DNA from: Clonostachys chloroleuca | Taxonomy: Eukaryota > Ascomycota > Sordariomycetes > Hypocreales > Bionectriaceae | Assembly (NCBI GenBank): GCA_037952775.1 | Contig: JBANAY010000003.1 | Coordinates: 16,492,001 to 16,556,000 of the forward strand | DNA: 64,000 nt | Direction of reading: 5' to 3' | Part shown: positions 30,757 through 41,604 of the stretch, in pieces | Layout: each line of letters begins with the position of its first letter | Position numbering within the stretch: the first letter of the stretch is position 1 | Program-made: the position numbers and the translations under genes | The notes under the pieces: generated by a model | Databases searched by the model: none | Seen by the model: the letters and a program-made list of their open reading frames with translations, nothing else | What the model was told of the DNA's origin: nothing

Positions 30757-33700
30757 GAGGGGAAATTACGAAAACGCGGTAAAGAAGATTTCTCTATTGT
30801 TTGGGTCTATGGGTAACACGAAGAAAACAGCTACGAGAAAAAGAGGCTTACATATACGGGAAGCATAGATGGGCTGCGGTAGGTGTCGGCGTTGGCGCAA
30901 AGACGATCTTGTTTCTTCTTGTTTTTTTTTATTCTGTAACATCCTGGATACATATACACAAAGCATACTCACATACACTATTCATTATTTATATACTTAA
31001 CTCTACTGCTCTTTTCGGCGTTTATTGGAGTTCATTAGATGGGCAAAACGGACCTAGATACAAGAAAAGAGCATCTCAAGCAGCCCGATGATGGGTAATG
31101 GTATAGCCTCGATTTTTTGGCTGAAGCAACTACGCCTCGGCAGACATTAATCTGACTGGCCTCATTCCCTTCAGCTGACTCTTACGACGAGAGGTGTTCT
31201 CAGGTTGCACAGGTTTCTGCAGGTCGGATACGGGCATGATGAGTGCTCGGGAGTGGGCCGCTTTGCAACTTCGCACTCACGCATAAGTTGCGGGTTCGCG
31301 GGAACGCTTCGGCCAAGGTCTCAGACAGGAATGTCTTGGACAAGAGGGAGGTGCGAGACACAAATGTAAGGACGGACGGCACAAACGTGTCTTGCGTGTC
31401 TAGGTGCGCATGGAAATGGGGCAGCCGGACTACAACGTCGACTCTTCCCTCAGGGGCAGCGATCCATACATATCCACGCGCGCGTTCCGCGTCGTGGTGT
31501 GTAAGAGAGAGGCCCGTTCGCAAGCCGCCAGAAGTGCCCTCTTCACCTTCCAATGATCCGTTCGAATCTTCGCTCCTTTCTTTCTCCAGCTGGGACGCTT
31601 TGCGCCGCCAAGCCCTTTGGGGAGGAGCTGGCTGGATGCTAATTGCCCTTCACCACCGCCTAGTCCCATTAGTTGGGCGAGAGGTGAGCTTGGGGGAAAA
31701 AACTAAACAAACGAATCAGTGCAATAGTTTAGGCCTGGCCGCAGTTGAGGCGGCTGGGAAGGCCAACGGAGGCCGGAGACGTGTGCCAGCCAACTTGGGA
31801 AACAAAAAAAAAAAAAAGCGGGAGGCTGGGGAGCGACATGGAGCGGCCAATTCGCTGGCTGGATTCCGGATGGAGGGGCGGAATGATGACAGCAGCGGCC
31901 AGCTCGTGCGACCTCCTCTTTTGCCCTATCGCGACCCAGACTTACATCGAGTTTTGCCAACGTCAACGGCGATTTCTATTGATCGAGACGAGTTGGAAGG
32001 GGTGGGTGGGGTGATGTGTCTGTTCGGGAGTAAGCTTGACGTGGTACTGCCCAAGGCTGAGACTGAGGTTTATTTCGTTGGATTCATGCCCGGAGGGTCT
32101 GAAGTCGCATCTGGGCTCTGTTGTTGGCCCCATCGTGCATATGACCAAGGCTCGATGCGACGGTGCTCTGGTTTGGACGCCAATCGAGGATGAGAGTTGG
32201 GTATCCAATTACACGACTCTGTTATATTGGGTACATGATTCGAAGGTGCTGGGCACTGACGTCTACCATAACCGCCCGTCGGCATTAAGAGCATGAGTCT
32301 CCATGTCATGCCATGCGGAGAGCGGTTGGCAGTTTGAGCTTTGGCAGGAACACATGGATCGCGGGCCAGTCGGGGAAAGAGTGGACGACCAAGAGGGAAA
32401 CAAACATTGCTTCTTTCGACACACGGTGCTGGCCGAGGCCAATTAAACACGAGCAATTAGGGCCGGGTCGTGTGATGTAATGTACCTTCCTGCTAATAAT
32501 AGGAGAGAAGCTACATGAATGCTACGTCCATACTGCATGTACGGGACCTGAAATTTGGGGATCGGAAGGCGCGCTGGGGGTTAGTAATAACGGAAACTGC
32601 CTGGGAAGGCGCAGGGGACTTACTGGCTGGATGCGCCGATGCCTGAACCGAACTACATGTGCCAACCCCAGGCAGGGAATATCATGGAGGCTGATTCTCT
32701 TCCAGTCAACCCACTCGCTGGTCCTGGTGCGAGTGTGCTCAGTCCGCTCTCTCTGCGAACAGAACGCCCAGCATACATGCGCCCTCCTGAGCGCGCCAAG
32801 GTATCAATTATGCTTGCTTTTCTTAGTATCCTAGACCCTGCTGGCGTTCAGCTCACCCTGCCACCTCACCCTGACCGGCTCCCGTAATCATGCAGCGCAA
32901 GGTGCCAGACCCTGGTTCATCCACGGCCGTCCATCTCCACACAGGCGACTTTAGCCCGGCTTTCCTTACGAACTTGGGTAGTGGCAGCAAATTGATTTCG
33001 CTCGCCAAAGCGCACGCCTGCCTTGCCTGTACAAAATTAGACGGTGCGGTAACTGGACAGGTGCTGGACGCGTGCCGCGATGCGATCGCAACCCAACCCC
33101 CATCTAGAAGCGCTCACTGTTTCCCATCCTCCGCCATCCTCGCCCTAGCGGACAAGTCATCGTGCAGCAACCGCCAGTCACACAGCATCTCTCCTCGCGA
33201 CCCTCAGTGGTCTGTCAATTGCCTCGCGGCCGGATTGGGCACTTTCCTGGGCTAATTGGACACCCATTGACTCCCGTCGGCCTCGCTCTGACCCTGGTTC
33301 TGGCTCTGGGCTGTTTGGTTGGCAAGGGGGCCGCCAACTCTTCACATCGTGCGTGTGTGGATGGCATGCGTTTCGCCTGACATCTTGGATGCACGCGCAG
33401 ATCCTGCGGTCTGCTCTATCGCTCTTCACCTCGCCCCCCGGATCTGGAGCCCAACCAGCAACCCATAAGCTAGCCAGTCTTGCGATCCAGCTAGACGGCG
33501 AGCCTCTCGATTCGACGGACCCATCAACCTCACCGCCCAATCCCCCTAGGCCTCCATACATACATCACGCCTAGCCCCAGCTGCCTGCATTGCGCATACA
33601 TCATTCCTGGAAGGTTGAACCCTGCTCTCCTGCATTCCCACGATTTCGAATCTGTCTCCTTACATATTCCACGGCGGACTCCTGGAGCTATGCCCGCGTG

Positions 33701-34385
33701 GTGGGTCTTCTACCTCATCTAGCTCTTCCCACTCGCTCGCCATCCAGCTCGCACCTCTGTCACAGCCAGCCTCAGAGCATCCTCTCATGCGCGCTGGCCT
33801 CTCAACACGCTCGTTACGCTCATTCAAGTCTCGGTAGACTCACCTGCCTTCTCCTGTGTCCAATTGGTTTGTTTGTTGTCTAGTCTGCCACCACGGCTTC
33901 AACGTTTGCTCTTGCCGAGGTTTTCAGTCAAGCAACCTCAGTTTTGTTGAGATCAGAAAGACCTCGCCCTCTCATTCATGTGCCGATATTGGAAAGCTTG
34001 AACAATTCAAGATCTTGATCCTCATGTCGCACGCAGTGGAAGATCGCTCCCATCTCTCTCATCTTCCCAATTGACGCCGCCCGCCACCAGCAACCTCCTC
34101 CGCTAGCTCGAGGACCCAATCATAGCTTGCCAGCTGTCAACCAACCTAGTAGTTCGACCCGGTTGCCCATTCCGTCTCCATTCCTCTCGTCTGTCGTCAT
34201 ATGCAAGGCTGTGCGAGCTGCGACTTGGCTTAGTTCGCAGTCCTGAATCCTTGTATCTCTGGGCGTGTCATAGGTTTCTGTTGAAACATAGATACCCCGC
34301 CATTGTTGCGCTTCACCACAAGCGACTTGTTTTCAACCGAGCAACTTGACCTACGGTTGAGAACAGACCAGCTGATTCAGACCGC
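30757..34385. other. 3.6-kb spacer and probable long leader of the 14-3-3-like gene
   Basis: No ORF here resembles a protein. A 14-bp A run lies at 31804-31817. From about 33590 to 34385 the sequence is C/T-rich, with many short ORFs, and looks like transcribed 5' leader with upstream ORFs. Long leaders of this kind are typical of regulatory genes in filamentous ascomycetes. A non-coding RNA cannot be excluded. Confidence 0.4.
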
Positions 34386-35312
34386 ATGGCATCGTCTGAG
34401 GTGGACCAGAAATTCCTGGGCAGGCTCGCTGAGGCTGTGGAACATGACAACCCTTTACTTTCAAACATGCTCTTCAAGATACTTGGTTTATCTCTAAGCC
34501 TGGCTAAGCAGCTTGTCGCAGCAAGAAAGGAGCGCCGCCCAGACACACAGTCCTCCCCGAATGCTTTGAGGCGCATCTTGCATATTCTGTGGCTCTCGCG
34601 CGAAGGCCTCGTGATGCTCGATCAATACGTCGTCCCTATGGTTGGGAACTACGTCGAGCTGAAAGTCCTCGCATACAAGCTCCGTGCCAGCTTCAATTAT
34701 ATCTTCGTTCTTTTTCACAACAATCCTCCGGTCTCAGATATGGCCAGCTTGACCCCAGACATGATTGCCGCCGCCGCACCATCATCAAGGCTAGGAAGAG
34801 AAAGGGATAGGGATATGGACACCCTTCCGTCACGGTCGTCATCAATTCAACCAACACATCCCATGGAAGGTGGGCCTGTTGGCCCACCGCCTGGATTCGA
34901 AGTCAATGTGGCACTGCTACCCCGGTCAGCTCTGTTACCGTGGAAAGATTATTTACCCACAGCACATAATCACTTCAAAGAAGCCGTCGAGCTCGCAGAG
35001 ACTCTGCTCTGGGGTTCACACTCTCTTCGACTCTCTGTCAAGACTGAGTATGCCGCGTTCCTTTACGATTGTGTTCATGACCAAGAGGCTAGCCGACAGT
35101 TGGCCAAGGCCAGCATTGCAGAGGCATACGAGGCCGAGGAGGGAATGACGGACGATATGTTCAGCGACACATGTGAACTTGTCACAGTGTTGGGCAAGAT
35201 GATGAAGCGTGGCCTACCTGCCGGCGGGCCTCCTCGTACCAAAGGCCGTGGTGCCAGTGTGAGTTCTGGGCCGAAAGAGGGCATCCGAACAGGGATGGAA
35301 AATCCAATCTGA
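34386..35312 (+). CDS. Divergent 14-3-3-like protein
   Basis: An intronless CDS of 308 aa. The C-terminal half has the 14-3-3 helix pattern: HNHFKEAVELAETLLWGSHSLRLSVKTEYAAFLYDC followed by ASIAEAYEAEEGMTDDMFSD. The N-terminal half is helical and hydrophobic (NMLFKILGLSLSLAKQLVAA, RRILHILWLSREGLVMLDQY). A disordered insert with RERDRDMD and SRSSSIQP interrupts the fold, and the tail is Gly/Arg-rich. The classical phosphopeptide-binding residues cannot be mapped with confidence, so ligand binding is uncertain. It is longer and more diverged than true 14-3-3 (about 260 aa). Start chosen as the first ATG of the frame. Confidence 0.75.
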   Translation: MASSEVDQKFLGRLAEAVEHDNPLLSNMLFKILGLSLSLAKQLVAARKERRPDTQSSPNALRRILHILWLSREGLVMLDQYVVPMVGNYVELKVLAYKLRASFNYIFVLFHNNPPVSDMASLTPDMIAAAAPSSRLGRERDRDMDTLPSRSSSIQPTHPMEGGPVGPPPGFEVNVALLPRSALLPWKDYLPTAHNHFKEAVELAETLLWGSHSLRLSVKTEYAAFLYDCVHDQEASRQLAKASIAEAYEAEEGMTDDMFSDTCELVTVLGKMMKRGLPAGGPPRTKGRGASVSSGPKEGIRTGMENPI

Positions 35313-36183
35313 GCGCTGAAGTATCAGACATGATCTAGCGATAAGACGGACTACAAGCGACACGACACCATCGAATATGGTGATGTTCCAAAGACGATAA
35401 TCCCAAGGCTGCCTCAGCCGGATACCGATACTTGGGCTTCTTAGCCGTCTCCGTCAACACAACCAACTCGTCAACTCAAAAAGAGCTCTTAACAGCGAAA
35501 CCCTGAAACGAAGTTTCAGCTGAGTACCGAATGTTAACATTTTGTAATATAAGCCGACAGTTCTGGCATCGACGAGATCTCTAGCGCTTGCCCTAGTGGA
35601 TCCCAGGAAGCCAAAGGTGTCACCTTCTTTCTGATGTGTATTTTGATACCCGTGCATTCTAATTTTCATAGAGACTGGTTCATTCCAGCTCCACATTGCA
35701 GAGGTACGGCGCCGCCGTTACTTCAGCTGGACCTTGTTTATAGAGGAGATTTGGATAGAGGGGTGGAAGGGTCATTTCATTTTGCATTTTGCATTTTGCT
35801 TGTTGGCGTTATCCAAGGGCCCCAAGGCGGAATGCTGATATTTCACGGCGTACATTAATCAAAAGAGAGCGCCATAGTTTGTGAGCAGCGGAGTTGCATA
35901 TTGTTGACATTAATTTGGTTTAGTCACCTTGGAGGTGCTCATTATTCTCTGTTAAATATACGTTTGCTCGCGCGAGTTTCAATTTCCCCATCCATCCGAT
36001 TACTTTCCACGAGCAGCAACTGATTAACCTCGCTACCCATGACCAGCCTGCTACCGTCCCAACCAAATGTTCCAAATAACGCCATTTCCGTAATCGAAGT
36101 GTGCTTAGGCGATGTGAGTCCTGGCTCTTAAGTATATCCCGGCCTTACACAATGAGGATACCAGAGCGTAACCATTATCTTTG
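35313..36183. other. Intergenic, with a candidate orphan first exon
   Basis: Spacer between the 14-3-3-like gene and the Myb-like gene, 3' regions of both. A (CATTTTG)-type micro-repeat lies near 35780-35800. An ATG at 36039 opens 25 clean codons (MTSLLPSQPNVPNNAI...) ending at a GTGAGT donor at 36114; see findings. Confidence 0.4.
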
Positions 36184-37249
36184 TTAGTAAGTACCTTCTT
36201 CCTTCTCGCATCTTGCGCGTATCAATTCTATTGGCACCAGCCTGCCAGTTACGTTGTAGAAGTTTGCTTGCATCTCAAGGCACTTTGAGCGCTTGTACTG
36301 GCTCTCTACCGACGCCAAGATCTCGCAGTCTTCCTGAGAGAAGGTTTCGTCTGCTCTCGGGTACTTGTCGGGAGGAAACATCTTTGCCCGGATGTGCTTT
36401 TGTAAATACTTCTTTTGCCGGCGAATCTCCCTGTCGCTCCCCGCATACGTGAGACTGTCCGCTTCTGATGACGAGGAGGGTGATTTTTGATCAGCTGGGC
36501 TGTCGTCGGGTGATGCCTCGGCGGATAAGACGATGGTCTCCTCCGCCTGAGCGCTTGGTTTGTGTTTGGACGCTCTTCTACCGCGCCTCTTTCGGGACTT
36601 CCTGGTCTTACGTTCGGGTTGCTGTTCGACTTCGGGTTCCGATGGGTCTTCTTCTTCCTGGGAGCTGGGCTGCTCCATCTTGTCTTGCAGGGTCTTCCAT
36701 CGGGATTTAATGTCTTTCTTGGACTTGTGCATGGCCTGGGCGATTTCGGTCCACGAGGGCTTGCGGTCGTCCTTCTTCATGTTGACGAGGATAACGTCCT
36801 CCGACATGGTCCAATTTGGGTCCACGGCGGGGCTTTCATCGCCGCTACTCTCGGGAGCTGGAGAGTCTTGATCTTCGGTGCTGCCCTTACTGGGGGTTTC
36901 GTCGGTGCTCTGGGGGGTATCTGTCCCATCTGTTGTGGACTCGTCGGTACTCTTTCGGCGTCTTGATTTCTTGCCCCTGCGATGAGTCCTAAGATGTCTA
37001 GATCTTCGCTTGGTTCTTTCCTTCTTCGGAGGGGTGTCTGAATATTCCCAAGTTGTCAATGATGGAGTTGTCTCATGATGAGTTGGTCGATGACAAACCG
37101 TTGCCGCTGTTGCTGGGTGAGCTGCCCTCGTTGGAAGGGCTCGAGGGATCGTCTCCCGAGCTCTCAACATTAGAGCTGCCGGCGCCAGACTCCCCGGAGG
37201 TCTCCTCAGAAACCTCCGGGGATGTTGTCTCTTCTTCTGAAGTCGACAT
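36184..37249 (-). CDS. Myb/SANT-like domain protein
   Basis: complement(join(36184..37037,37099..37249)), 334 aa. Exon 1 encodes an acidic Ser/Glu-rich start (MSTSEEETTSPEVSEETSGE). A GTTTGT donor and TTCAG acceptor join it to DTPPKKERTKRRSR. A Lys/Arg-rich nuclear-localisation-like block and Ser/Thr/Asp-rich segments follow. A single Myb/SANT-like repeat then appears: NWTMSEDVILVNMKKDD, SWTEIAQAMHKSKKDIKSRWKTL, with the three spaced aromatic residues. A second basic region (RKTRKSRKRRGRR) and a conserved-looking C-terminus (SQEDCEILASVESQY) end the protein. It probably binds DNA or chromatin; target unknown. The longer ORF starting at 37170 reads through the intron and is not preferred. Confidence 0.8.
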
Positions 37250-38017
37250 ATCTCTGTGTCAGGCTTGTGTAGCTACAGTTGAGATTGAAAGGAAAACCTT
37301 GCCGACTCTGAGCGAAATGAAGAAGGAAGAGTTTTGTTTATCGGAGAAGTGAAAGAAGAAAGATTCTAGGGCCTGTTTGTTCCTCTAATAAGCTCAGGGT
37401 GAGGAGGAAGTGAGTGAGCGATCTCATGAATACCTCAGGCATGCACCTATTCCCTATTGTCGAACAGAGAGACAATAGGAAAATCAACTCATCAATGGCT
37501 ACGAAATCACTAGTAACTGCATAGAACTTGGTAGATGCATAAAAATCACCCGTTAGAGCTGATTTGACAGACTTGTATCTGCATTCATTTGTTTTAGTTG
37601 TCGTTGGTAATTGCCGATCGACTATTGGATGAAGCTATTTGGGGAGGTATTTGATGAAAGCTGTTCCATCCAAGGAAGAAACTCAACGCAAATAGTTAGT
37701 TGATAGCATATCATGTAAAGTAATTTATTAGAAAAGTTGATATGCACCCATATGTATTATTCTAGCAACCAATGACTTGAATAAGATGAAATCTTGGATG
37801 TTGACTGGAATGTCATACAGTACAAATATCGACTTCTTCAATATAATTTGCACTGTATTATTCGAGTCGCTTATCAAAATTCCACTCATAAACGATATCT
37901 AACTTATCGCAACGGTCAATCGCAGGAGGCAACCTAAATTGATTGCCTCACTTATTATAATTTCAAAGCATCATTACGGCTACACTTCCCAGACACACAA
38001 AAAAAGACTAGTCAACC
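37250..38017. other. AT-rich divergent spacer
   Basis: About 770 bp between the divergent Myb-like and DUF4202 genes. 37500-37980 is markedly AT-rich and free of coding signal. It could be promoter sequence or a decayed insertion; nothing identifiable remains. Confidence 0.45.
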
Positions 38018-38744
38018 ATGGCAGAGCCAGCAAAGCAGGTCGCCGAGTTGCCTTCATTGCTGCCGCAATACGTCAAGGCAGTCGAGCTCATTGACCAGGC
38101 TCATGCAGAGGACCCAAACCTGATTAATGGGCCGGAAGGACCCAAGACGCTGCCGTACGAACTTCACTACGCCCGTGAGATGACAAGATGGCTAGCCAGC
38201 CGGTACCCTGGTGCATCTCCTACTCTGCAGCTCGCATGCCGAGCTCAGCACTTCCGGAGGTAAGAGGACCTGAGGATGCAGCAGAACTTAATATAGGATT
38301 GCATTCCATGAGGCTAACGCGCATGTCCTCCTGTCAAGATGGGAACTACCACGGAGCAGTTTCCCCAAAACACGCCCGGGATATCTGACCTGGCGTGCCA
38401 AGCAGAAATCCCAGGCCGCCGAGCAAGTGGCCGCTCTCCTCGGCTCTCCAGCCATCCAGCCCCCCATCCCGGAGGAGGAGCGTGCCCGGGTGGCGGCGCT
38501 GATCCGCAAGGAAAAGCTGAGCACGGACGAGGAGACCCAGGCGCTCGAGGACGTCGCCTGCCTCGTCTTCCTGGACGACCAGTTTGACGACTTCGAGAGC
38601 AAGGGGGACTGTGACGAGGACAAGATCGTGGACATCCTGCGGAAGACGTGGGGGAAGATGAGCGAGCCCGGGAGGAAGCTAGCCTTAGGAATGGACTTGA
38701 GCGATAGGGCCAAGCACTTGATTGGGAGGGCTCTCGCGGGTTGA
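38018..38744 (+). CDS. DUF4202 family protein
   Basis: join(38018..38259,38339..38744), 215 aa, with GTAAGA donor and TCAAG acceptor. The protein matches the compact all-helical DUF4202 plan: VKAVELIDQAHAEDP near residue 20, LPYELHYAREMTRWL, ACRAQHFRRWELPRSSFP (split by the intron) and LEDVACLVFLDDQFDDF, ending with a helix near SDRAKHLIGRAL. The conserved His and Asp residues around AQHF..W and VFLDDQFDDF suggest an HD-like metal site; that is inference. The biochemical function of the family is unknown. Exon 2 is G/C-rich at third positions. Confidence 0.85.
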
Positions 38745-39079
38745 TCTGGTGAGGTTTTGCAGACATGTTAAATGCAAAATCTCCTCTCGTCATCCAAGCG
38801 GGACTGACTGGTTCAGCTCGCATGTGATGCCGTCCATCTTCCACATCCCTCCACCCATCTCCCTTTGACGACTTGGGTCATGATTGGTAAAGCCATGCTT
38901 TGGCACTGTAACCTGACTCGCTTGCACCCTGAGCAGTTATGCACAATCGCTCTCCCCGCATATGCAAGATCGGGGCGGGGAGCTCGGCTCAAGATACCCC
39001 GAAGCATGAATAAAGGCCGAGCACCCAAGTCGGGATATCGTAACAAGCTCCTGGATGGTTCAAACTTCTCATTCCTACC
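38745..39079. promoter_or_regulatory. Promoter/leader of the FMN oxidase gene
   Basis: 335 bp between two genes on the same strand. No ORF or motif is assigned. Confidence 0.35.
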
Positions 39080-40431
39080 ATGACCAGCGTATCGGGAAAG
39101 GCAGGGGCTCTGGTGCCGACTGGTGTCGATGACCGCCAGGCGACCAAGCCAAGCCTGGACACTCTCATCTCAACGCACGACTTCGAGCTCGTTGCCTCCA
39201 AGACCTTCTCCCCCAAGGCATGGGCCTTCGTCTCTTCCGCCGCCACAGATCTCTACACAAAGCAGCGCAATGCGACGACCTTCTCCAGGATCAGGCTGCG
39301 CCCCCGCGCGCTCCGGGACGTCTCCAAGGTCGACCTCGGCACCACCATGCTCGGCCACCGCATCCGCGCCCCCCTGTTCTGCAGCCCCGTGGCCATGAGC
39401 AAGCTCGTCCACGAGGAGGGCGAGAAGGACGTCAGCCGGGCATGCAAGACACTGGGCGTCGCGCAGTGTGTGTCCACGAGCGCATCCTACCCCCTGAGCG
39501 AGATCGCCTCGGCCATGCGCGCGCACCCCGTCCTCCACGACGAGGTCGACGACCGACGTTTCGAGGTGCCCCTGTTCTTCCAGCTCTACGTCGACAAGAA
39601 CCGCGAGAACTCCCGGAGGCTCCTCCAGAGAGCCCGCGACGCCGGCGCCAAGGCCATCTTCCTGACCATCGACGCCCCCGTCCCCGGCAAGCGCGAGGCA
39701 GACGAGCGGATACGATCCGACGAGACGCTGAGCTCGGGGATGTCGGGCGTCGGGGTCAGGAACGACGCCAAGGGTGGCGGCATCGGCCGCGTTATGGGCG
39801 GGTACATCGATGCGTCCGTGTCGTGGGGGGACATCCCCTGGCTGCGCTCCTGTGTCCCCGGCCTGCCCGTCGTTCTCAAAGGGGTGCAGACTTGCGAGGA
39901 CGCGATTCTGGCCGCGGAGGCCGGCGTGGACGCCATCGTCGTGTCGAACCACGGCGGGCGCAGCCTCGACACCTCGTCCGAGTCCGTCATGGTCCTCCTG
40001 GAGATGCACAGGAACTGCCCAGAGGTGTTTCGGTCGGTGGAGGTGTACGTCGACGGGGGTATCACGCGTGGCACTGACGTCTTCAAAGCGCTCTGTCTTG
40101 GTGCCAGGGCCGTGGGGATAGGACGGGGCCAGCTGTACGGTTTGAACTACGGGCATGAAGGGGTCGCTCGCTACATTGAAAGTAAGTGGTCTTGTTGTTG
40201 TCTCATCTCTATCCTCTTTTCTCAAACGTCCTGCGGGTACAAGTTTGGACTGACACATCGCGACCTCACTTTCTAGTCGTACGAGATGAACTGGAGACAA
40301 CGATGAAGATGTGTGGTGTTACAAGTATTGATCAGCTACATCCCGGATACCTGAATACCCTCAGCATCGATCATCAGATTCCAACCCTAGACCCGGCGAC
40401 GAAGCTTGCCTTGATTAAGAGCAAGCTCTAG
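39080..40431 (+). CDS. FMN-dependent alpha-hydroxy-acid dehydrogenase/oxidase
   Basis: join(39080..40181,40277..40431), 418 aa; GTAAGT donor, TTTCTAG acceptor. This is the TIM-barrel family of glycolate oxidase and flavocytochrome b2, without the b2 heme domain. Landmarks are TTFSRIRLRPRAL, APLFCSPVAMSKL, FFQLYVDK (substrate Tyr), IFLTIDAPVPGKREAD, LPVVLKGVQTCEDA (FMN Lys), VVSNHGGRSLD (catalytic His and Arg) and VYVDGGITRGTDVFKALCLGARAVGIGRG (FMN phosphate). Active-site residues are intact. No signal peptide or C-terminal peroxisomal SKL is seen (it ends KSKL, with SKL as the last three residues only if read as a weak PTS1). Substrate may be L-lactate or another 2-hydroxy acid. Exon 1 is strongly G/C-rich at third positions, which also creates a long minus-strand shadow ORF. 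Confidence 0.9.
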
Positions 40432-41021
40432 AACATCGCGCCCCTGTAATAGCACACGAAAAAAATCTAGGAATTGCGAAGATAGAAGTCAAAACGACGA
40501 GAAAATAGTGAATAGAACACAACAAACGATGGATTCTTTCTTCAAAATACAAAGTGCAAGGTCAATTGCGTCATCGGCATGACAGAACTTACTGAAATGT
40601 CCGTGTACATGAGAGATGTTGAGGACTACTTAGCAACTTAAAGGCACATTCTACCATCTTCTTAGCTGCCTGGCGATCGCTATAGCCGACGAAGTAATCC
40701 AATGGGATGGCACTTGACCAGTAGTGCCTTTGCTCCTTTCCTTCTACTTACCTTCCTGGAGAGAAGAAGTGTCACTACTACCAATACTCCTTGATAGCGA
40801 GAAGAGAATCCCTGAGCCAGTCAAAACGTAGAGTATCCGGGCCAGTCTAGCGGGGTGATGGAGATTTGGCCGTGTTTCGATCTGAAACTCAACCACACCG
40901 CCGACAACGGCAGAAGTCTAACAGCAACTGCCCCTAAAGGTTGGAAGCACAATTCTGCAGGTCTCGGATTATGTAGAGAAACCTCACCAGACTTGTAGTC
41001 GAAAAGGGGGGATCCGTCGGC
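40432..41021. other. Intergenic, nothing identified
   Basis: 3' region of the FMN oxidase gene; no ORF of note. Confidence 0.5.
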
Positions 41022-41604
41022 TCAGACATAAGCACGCTTCATAAAACCCGAAGGCAAGCCTCCTGTGATAACACTGCGCGACACAATCTCGGTGGCCTTG
41101 TCAATGCTACAAATAATCAGATGTCAATCGTCCAGGATCTTGTTCCCTTTATAATGCAAGTTTTGCAAACTGGAGCCATACGAGTCACATGGCGGAGAAG
41201 GTAGATTGTGGAAAGGAGTCTTCGAGCACGGTATGATATCCTGCGTGCTTTGGTTGTAGATCCTTGGAAAGGACCTACAGTTTCAGCTCTCTACCTTCTG
41301 GTTGTTCTCTCACCTCGACCTGGCTCTGTTTGGACATCTCGTTGAAGCAAGACATGTCCCAGATGTCAGTGATGCGCAACATGCCACAAGACTGTATTGA
41401 GGATCGATTCCACATTTATCGGCCTCGTAGCACGTCAGAGGGTAGCCCTTGGAGCAGTGAGACGTGCCCTTGGTCAGCTCAGTGTATTGATGGAAGAAGA
41501 AAACTTGGTTCGGGAGGACAGATTCTAAGTAGACGATGGCCGATTGGGGAGTAGCAGGTCTCATCTCACCCGTATTTTTCAGAAATGAATCCATGGGACC
41601 CTAT
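41022..41604 (-). CDS. Tentative cysteine-rich small gene, unrecognised
   Basis: A first segment starting at an ATG near 41594 (MDSFLKNT) can be spliced by a GTGAGA donor and TACTTAG acceptor, in frame, to a segment with HCSKGYPLTCYEADKCG, VACCAS and SGTCLASTRCPN. Eight cysteines occur within about 45 residues. A separate open segment at 41106-41022, preceded by a TTTGTAG acceptor, reads EIVSRSVITGGLPSGFMKRAYV and a stop. The intervening exons cannot be placed. The Cys pattern recalls extracellular domains of some fungal surface proteins, but no signal peptide is seen and this is only a resemblance. Boundaries and even reality of the gene are uncertain. Confidence 0.25.

Noticed and set aside
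31243..32193. 316-codon plus-strand ORF in the 3.6-kb spacer
   Set aside because: Contains an A-run-encoded poly-Lys and no recognisable domain; composition is that of non-coding sequence.
37030..37170. Start of the Myb-like protein at 37170 with MLRARETIPRAL
   Set aside because: That reading crosses a clear intron in the wrong frame; the acidic exon starting at 37249 splices in phase and fits better.
39170..40300. 376-codon minus-strand ORF opposite the FMN oxidase
   Set aside because: It is the antisense shadow of a G/C-third-position-rich gene; its low-complexity Gly/Ala/Val/Asp-rich protein has no motifs.
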